The notes below the pieces were generated by a model. The model made no database searches. It was given only the letters and a program-made list of their open reading frames with translations, and had not been told where the DNA came from. A stretch of 64,000 nucleotides of DNA. Origin: Natronorubrum texcoconense (lineage in GTDB: Archaea; Halobacteriota; Halobacteria; Halobacteriales; Natrialbaceae). The position numbers and the translations under genes are program-made. Where the stretch lies: contig NZ_FNFE01000006.1 of NCBI RefSeq assembly GCF_900100335.1, positions 124,001 through 188,000 of the forward strand. Reading direction: 5' to 3'. Positions 60,240-64,000 of the stretch are shown in pieces. The stretch's first letter is position 1. Every line of letters starts with the position of its first letter.

Positions 60240-60584
60240 TCAGTGCTCGCCGAGATCGATCACGAGCTGGCCGCCGCTCGAAACCGTGACGTGCAGGGAG
60301 TCGATATCGAACGCGACCGCGACGGATCCACTCCGGTCGGAACCGACGAGCGAATCGAGCGCCTCCGGATCGACGTACTCATACAGTGTCGTTTCGGTCT
60401 CCCGTACGAGCGCTACCGGCGTCGTTTCCTCGACCGTTGCGACTGCCTCGACGATGGCCTGACTCGGTGACGTCGCCGCCCAGTCGTGGCGTGATCGAAT
60501 TGTCTCGTCCCCAGACGGGCTCTCACGATCGGATGCTCCCATACCTCCCGTTCGGCGAAGCGTGTGAAAAGTTTGTTGTAGCAT
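60240..60584 (-). CDS. HalOD1 output-domain protein
   Basis: 114 residues from ATG 60584; an alternative start is ATG 60542 (MGASDRESPSGDE). Residues about 40-110 are the HalOD1 domain (SPSQAIVEAVATVEE, YEYVDPEALDSLVG, VAFDIDSLHVTVSSGGQLVI), a haloarchaeal output domain of two-component systems, often stand-alone. An AATAAGAG element (minus strand, about 60608) 25 nt upstream of 60584 supports the longer form. Confidence 0.75.
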   Translation of the reverse strand: MLQQTFHTLRRTGGMGASDRESPSGDETIRSRHDWAATSPSQAIVEAVATVEETTPVALVRETETTLYEYVDPEALDSLVGSDRSGSVAVAFDIDSLHVTVSSGGQLVIDLGEH

Positions 60585-60687
60585 TACGTAATGAATGGTC
60601 TCTTATTCCGGGCGGAACCGCCTCGAACCGTATCGGCTATTTTACCGTGTATCGGTCTCGGTCGCGGAATACCGACGTTCCGCTTCG

Positions 60688-61548
60688 TCAGCCGATCGCC
60701 GCTAGCGGCTCGAACCAGACCGCGGCGACCAGCACAGCTAGGAAGACGTACGATCCACGGACCAGCAACATGGTCGCGAGATCCGGCCCGGTCCGGTATG
60801 CGATGGCGGCGACGGCGGCGAACGCGAGTGCCGCGAGGATCGCCGTCGGTGGAAACACGCGAGCGACGGCGAAGCCGAGCACGACGAAGAGCGCGGTTAC
60901 CATCAGGCCGTACGCGACGGCGTGCGCTCGTTGCGGGCCGACCGTAACCGCGACGGTCCGCTTCTCGATCGATCGATCGTAGTCGTAGTCCTGTGCGTCG
61001 TCGACGACCTTGATGCCCGATAGCAAGACGAGGAAGACCAGCGCGAAGCCGAGCGGGACTGCGGTGATCGTCCCGGTTTGCACGTAAAACCCGCCGAGCA
61101 GCGACAGCGCGATTCCGAGCGGGTAGCCGGTCGTCGCCGTGATGGGGTTCATATCGAGCTGCGGGGCGTGGTGGTACGCGATCACCCACGTCGGCAGCGT
61201 CAGCGCGACCGCGATCCAGCCGACGGAGAGCCAGAGGAGGAGACAGCACACGCCGAACGTCGCCGTCGAGAGGACGAGACCGACGCGACAGCCGCGCTCG
61301 GTCAGCGGGTGGTCGTCGTCCTCACCGCGGACGTGGAAGTCGACGTAGCCGTCCTTGAGGTGAGCGGTGTAGACCGCCGCGAAGATCGCGACGACGTGAA
61401 CCGCCGCGAGCGTCGGCTCGAGATCGCCGGCGAGAACGACGCCGAACAGCGACGCCGCGAGCGGGGGCAGCATGAACACCGGATGGACCTGCGACCAGAA
61501 GGCCTGTGCAGTCGCTGCGACGCCGGGTCCATCTCTCGCGAGAGCCAT
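60688..61548 (-). CDS. UbiA family prenyltransferase
   Basis: 286 residues from ATG 61548 (MALARDGPGVA). About eight membrane helices. The two Asp-rich motifs are DGYVDFHVRGEDDD (about 70) and DDAQDYDYDRSIEKRTVAV (about 190); these bind Mg2+-prenyl diphosphate. In haloarchaea family members make archaeal ether lipids, menaquinone or haem. The first motif is less canonical (NDxxD is replaced by DGYVD), so the acceptor is uncertain. It diverges from the ThDP enzyme. Confidence 0.85.
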   Translation of the reverse strand: MALARDGPGVAATAQAFWSQVHPVFMLPPLAASLFGVVLAGDLEPTLAAVHVVAIFAAVYTAHLKDGYVDFHVRGEDDDHPLTERGCRVGLVLSTATFGVCCLLLWLSVGWIAVALTLPTWVIAYHHAPQLDMNPITATTGYPLGIALSLLGGFYVQTGTITAVPLGFALVFLVLLSGIKVVDDAQDYDYDRSIEKRTVAVTVGPQRAHAVAYGLMVTALFVVLGFAVARVFPPTAILAALAFAAVAAIAYRTGPDLATMLLVRGSYVFLAVLVAAVWFEPLAAIG

Positions 61549-61690
61549 GTCTCGAGCGACAACGAACTGCTGTATAATACCCCGCCCGGCAGGGAACTCG
61601 CTGGAAACGGAAAGACACGTGACAGCCCAAAAACCCGTCTCGAGCGCCGAAACACACAGTTTGATGTATCGTCCCGTTCCACGAACGATC

Positions 61691-63382
61691 ATGACAGACG
61701 GCTACACCGGTGCAGATCTCTTCACCGACGCACTCGAGTCCTACGGCGTCGACTACCTCTTCGGGAATCCGGGCACGACGGAGCTTCCGATCGTGGACGC
61801 AATCGGTCAGAGCGACCTCGAGTACGTCTTGGGGCTCCACGAGGACATCGCGGTGGGGATGGCCTCGGGCTACGCCCAGACGCGGCGGTACCACTCCCAT
61901 CACGACGAGTCGATCAACCCGGTCGGCGTCGCGAACCTCCACATCGCGCCGGGGCTGGCCCACGGGCTGGGGAACCTCTATGCGGCCAAGATCACCGGCG
62001 CGCCGGTGGTCGTCACCGCCGGAAACCACAGCACGGACTTCCGCCACGAGGAGCCGATCCTCTCGGGCGGGCTGGTCGAAATGGCCGAGCAATTCTGCAA
62101 GTGGTCCGACGAGGTACTGGACGTCGAGGCGCTGCCGACGATGCTCCGGCGCGCGTTCCGCGTCGCGATGACGCCGCCGACCGGTCCAGTCTTCCTCGGC
62201 CTCCCGCTGGACGTCATGCTGGCCGAAACTGACGCCGAGCCCGAACGACTCGGCGCGATTCCGAACGCGGGCAGCGGCGATCCAGCCCAACTCGAGCACG
62301 CCGCCGACCTGCTCGTCGACGCTGACAACCCGGTGATGGTCGTCGGAGACCACATTGCGCGCTCCGGTGCGGACGCCGTCGCCGCGGCGGTCGAACTCGC
62401 GGAGGCGACCGGGGCTCGCGTCCACGGCGAAATCCTCTCCTCCGAGGTGGACTTCCCGACCGACCACGACCAGTGGGTCTCCTACATCCCGCCGAACGAG
62501 AACCTCGCGTCGATGCTGATGGACACCGACACGGTCGCCTTCATCGGCTGTTCGACCAACACGACGCTGACCCGCCACGAGGAAGCGCTGGTCGATCCCG
62601 AAACGACCTGCATTCACGTTAGCGACGACGACTGGCAGGTCGGCAAGAACCAGCCCGCTGACGCGGCCGTCATCGGCGACCCCGGACTGATCCTCCAGGG
62701 GCTCATCGAGCGCGTGCAGGGTCGGCTCTCCGAGGAAACCGTCGGGGAGCGACTCGAGAACGTCGGCGCCATCAAGGAGATGGTCGACGCGAAGATGGCC
62801 GGCATGGGCGAGGGCGACGCCGAGGACGACCCGCGGGCCTCGAAGGCCGAACTCGTCGACGCGATGGAACGGGTGGCCGGAGACGCCGCGATCGTCGACG
62901 AGGGCGTGACCTCGAAGTACGCCATGCTGACCCGCTGGAACCTCGCGCCCGAGCAGTACATCTCGAACAAGGGCGGCGGACTCGGCTACGGGCTCCCTGC
63001 CTCCGTGGGGGCGGCCATCGCCGAAAGCCAACGCGACGACCCGCGGGACGTCATCGGCTTCATCGGCGACGGCTCCTACCTCTACTACCCCCACTCCATC
63101 TACAGCGCGGCCCGCCACGACGTCGACCTCACGGTCGTCATCTCGGACAACCGCAACTACCGCATCCTGAAGGACAACACGCTCAAGCTGATGGGCGGCG
63201 AGGAGACCGACTACGAGTTCACCGCCATGGACTTCGATCCGGCCGTCGACCTCGTGAAGAACGCCGAGAGCCACGGCGCGCGCGCCGAACAGGTCGAGAC
63301 GCCGGACGGAATTGAAGGGGCGCTCGAGGAGGCGCTGGCCCGCGACGGGACCGACGTGCTCGACGTGTTGGTGCACGACTGA
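61691..63382 (+). CDS. Thiamine-diphosphate-dependent enzyme (benzoylformate decarboxylase/acetolactate synthase-like)
   Basis: 563 residues from ATG 61691. The N-terminal Pyr domain has LFGNPGTTELP and the catalytic Glu region GLHEDIAVGMASGYA (Glu near residue 54). The middle domain is at about 190-330. The C-terminal PP domain has GDGSYLYYPHS ... NRNYRIL, the ThDP/Mg2+ motif GDG-x(~25)-N. The NPGTTELP start is closer to benzoylformate decarboxylase or oxalyl-CoA-type enzymes than to IlvB. It decarboxylates a 2-oxo acid or forms a carboligation product; substrate unknown. Confidence 0.88.
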   Translation: MTDGYTGADLFTDALESYGVDYLFGNPGTTELPIVDAIGQSDLEYVLGLHEDIAVGMASGYAQTRRYHSHHDESINPVGVANLHIAPGLAHGLGNLYAAKITGAPVVVTAGNHSTDFRHEEPILSGGLVEMAEQFCKWSDEVLDVEALPTMLRRAFRVAMTPPTGPVFLGLPLDVMLAETDAEPERLGAIPNAGSGDPAQLEHAADLLVDADNPVMVVGDHIARSGADAVAAAVELAEATGARVHGEILSSEVDFPTDHDQWVSYIPPNENLASMLMDTDTVAFIGCSTNTTLTRHEEALVDPETTCIHVSDDDWQVGKNQPADAAVIGDPGLILQGLIERVQGRLSEETVGERLENVGAIKEMVDAKMAGMGEGDAEDDPRASKAELVDAMERVAGDAAIVDEGVTSKYAMLTRWNLAPEQYISNKGGGLGYGLPASVGAAIAESQRDDPRDVIGFIGDGSYLYYPHSIYSAARHDVDLTVVISDNRNYRILKDNTLKLMGGEETDYEFTAMDFDPAVDLVKNAESHGARAEQVETPDGIEGALEEALARDGTDVLDVLVHD

Positions 63383-63430
63383 GGCAGGGTCGCTCGAGGT
63401 GGTTCAGGGCCGGCGACCGTCGAATCCCAG

Positions 63431-63862
63431 TTAGCACTCGATGTTTCCCTTGCTCGATTCTAGGAACACGAACGAATCGTCACCGGTGACGAGCGCGGTC
63501 GCAGCCACCGGATCGGACCGAATGCTCGTCATGTCCATTTCGTGCCACCCTGCGCCGTTCAGTTGGAATTCGAAGGTGAACGCGCCCTCGGTCGGTTCCA
63601 CGTCGGCCGCTTCGACCGTTAGCCACTCGTGTGGCTCGAGGTCTGCTTCCTCGTCGTACAGTCGGTCGTCACCCTCGTGAAGCCGCAGTCGAACGTGGTG
63701 GGTCTCAGTCTCGTCGTCGTTGAAAACCATCGCCTGACACAGTCGGACGGAGTCCGCTGCCTCGTCGTCCGTTTCGCGGACTCGGTCGAGGCAGCTACTC
63801 GTCGTCAGGAGTACGCTGCCGGAGAGTAGTTGGAGGGCAGTTCGGCGAGTGATACGACTCAT
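63431..63862 (-). CDS. Tat-type lipoprotein, unknown function
   Basis: 143 residues from ATG 63862 (MSRITRRTALQLLSG). TRRTALQLL is a Tat motif and LLTTSSC a lipobox (Cys24). Beta-rich body (AMVFNDDETETHHVRLRL). Shares layout with the 56037 lipoprotein. It converges with the ThDP enzyme. Confidence 0.75.
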   Translation of the reverse strand: MSRITRRTALQLLSGSVLLTTSSCLDRVRETDDEAADSVRLCQAMVFNDDETETHHVRLRLHEGDDRLYDEEADLEPHEWLTVEAADVEPTEGAFTFEFQLNGAGWHEMDMTSIRSDPVAATALVTGDDSFVFLESSKGNIEC

Positions 63863-63951
63863 TACTGTACGGAGTGTCACTCGGAGTGAATAAATTTGCT
63901 ATCGCACGATCACTTTCGCACCGAACGAGGGGCCGAACAGGCGACCACCGT

Positions 63952-64000
63952 TCAGTACTGATCCCGCACCGTGTCGATCTGACACTCTACGCAGAGATCG
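63952..64000 (-). CDS. C-terminal fragment of a gene continuing beyond the right edge
   Basis: The last 15 codons read DLCVECQIDTVRDQY and stop. CVEC is a zinc knuckle, so it looks like the end of a small zinc-finger protein. Only the end is visible; the bulk lies beyond the window. Confidence 0.4.
   Translation of the reverse strand, partial: DLCVECQIDTVRDQY

Noticed and set aside
61322..63376. 684-codon open frame on the minus strand
   Set aside because: Antisense shadow of the ThDP enzyme gene; amino-acid content reflects reverse complement of GC-biased codons, with no domain motifs.

Overview
The window is chromosomal DNA of a halophilic archaeon (class Halobacteria, most likely a Natrialbales/Natrialbaceae-type genome). 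The evidence is high G+C, strongly acidic proteins, many leaderless genes with a TATA-like box about 25-28 nt before the start, Tat-type and lipobox signal sequences, haloarchaeal families (DUF5794, HalOD1, SPW, amphi-Trp, DUF7344-like winged helix) and a tRNA-Trp(CCA) gene with the roughly 100-nt intron typical of haloarchaea. The genus cannot be fixed from the sequence alone.

Layout. (1) 1-19761 is an ordinary chromosomal block: an HMG-CoA-synthase-like/thiolase pair, a DHH phosphoesterase, Hsp20, a DJ-1/PfpI protein, an aspartoacylase-like zinc protein, a DUF54-type RNA-binding protein, a fused E1-like/YcaO protein, a cupin, a sodium:solute symporter operon, a cytidylate-kinase-like protein, an acyl-CoA synthetase, an SDR protein, IMP dehydrogenase and a DUF5794 membrane protein. 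(2) 19815-19990 is tRNA-Trp with an intron that is itself a box C/D guide RNA. (3) 19976-37843 is an integrated provirus of about 17.9 kb, bounded by 17-bp repeats of the tRNA 3' end. Its late module (VP3-like, small membrane protein, VP4 spike-like, ORF6-like, ORF7-like, coiled-coil, VP8-like ATPase) has the gene order of pleolipoviruses. The Rep-like protein, the divergent tyrosine integrase and the genome size suggest the temperate SNJ2-like/betapleolipovirus group. (4) 37844-41000 is a recombination-scarred zone: a second att-like copy, an AT-rich orphan ORF, and a pair of atypical receiver proteins. (5) 41200-64000 is chromosomal again: a 7-PAS histidine kinase, a large catalase, several winged-helix regulators, the YchF-type GTPase, transporters, lipoproteins, a UbiA prenyltransferase and a ThDP-dependent decarboxylase-like enzyme.

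How the provirus works, as inferred. The left arm (+ strand, 20059-22640) carries small zinc-finger proteins and the presumed replication protein, followed by a hairpin cluster that could be an origin. The right arm carries the lysogeny control genes (AbrB-like, HTH with a LAGLIDADG-like domain, PhiH1-repressor-like winged helix) and the integrase operon next to attR. The late genes are one overlapping minus-strand operon, 33674 to 28632. Between Rep and the late genes lies the cargo zone (22.9-26.5 kb), with two markedly AT-rich genes: a coiled-coil protein with a putative PD-(D/E)XK nuclease domain (23034-24332) and a multi-pass membrane protein (25283-26278). Each is followed by a copy of a diverged 24-nt repeat leading into an inverted repeat, and each then gives way to a small GC-rich gene. 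This cargo, and a type IV pilin gene at 34016-34567, are the best candidates for undescribed virus-borne functions such as superinfection exclusion or defence.

Other chromosomal points: two paralogous receiver proteins in which the phosphoacceptor Asp is Glu, a cytidylate-kinase-like protein without the P-loop lysine, and an HMG-CoA-synthase-like protein without an obvious catalytic cysteine.
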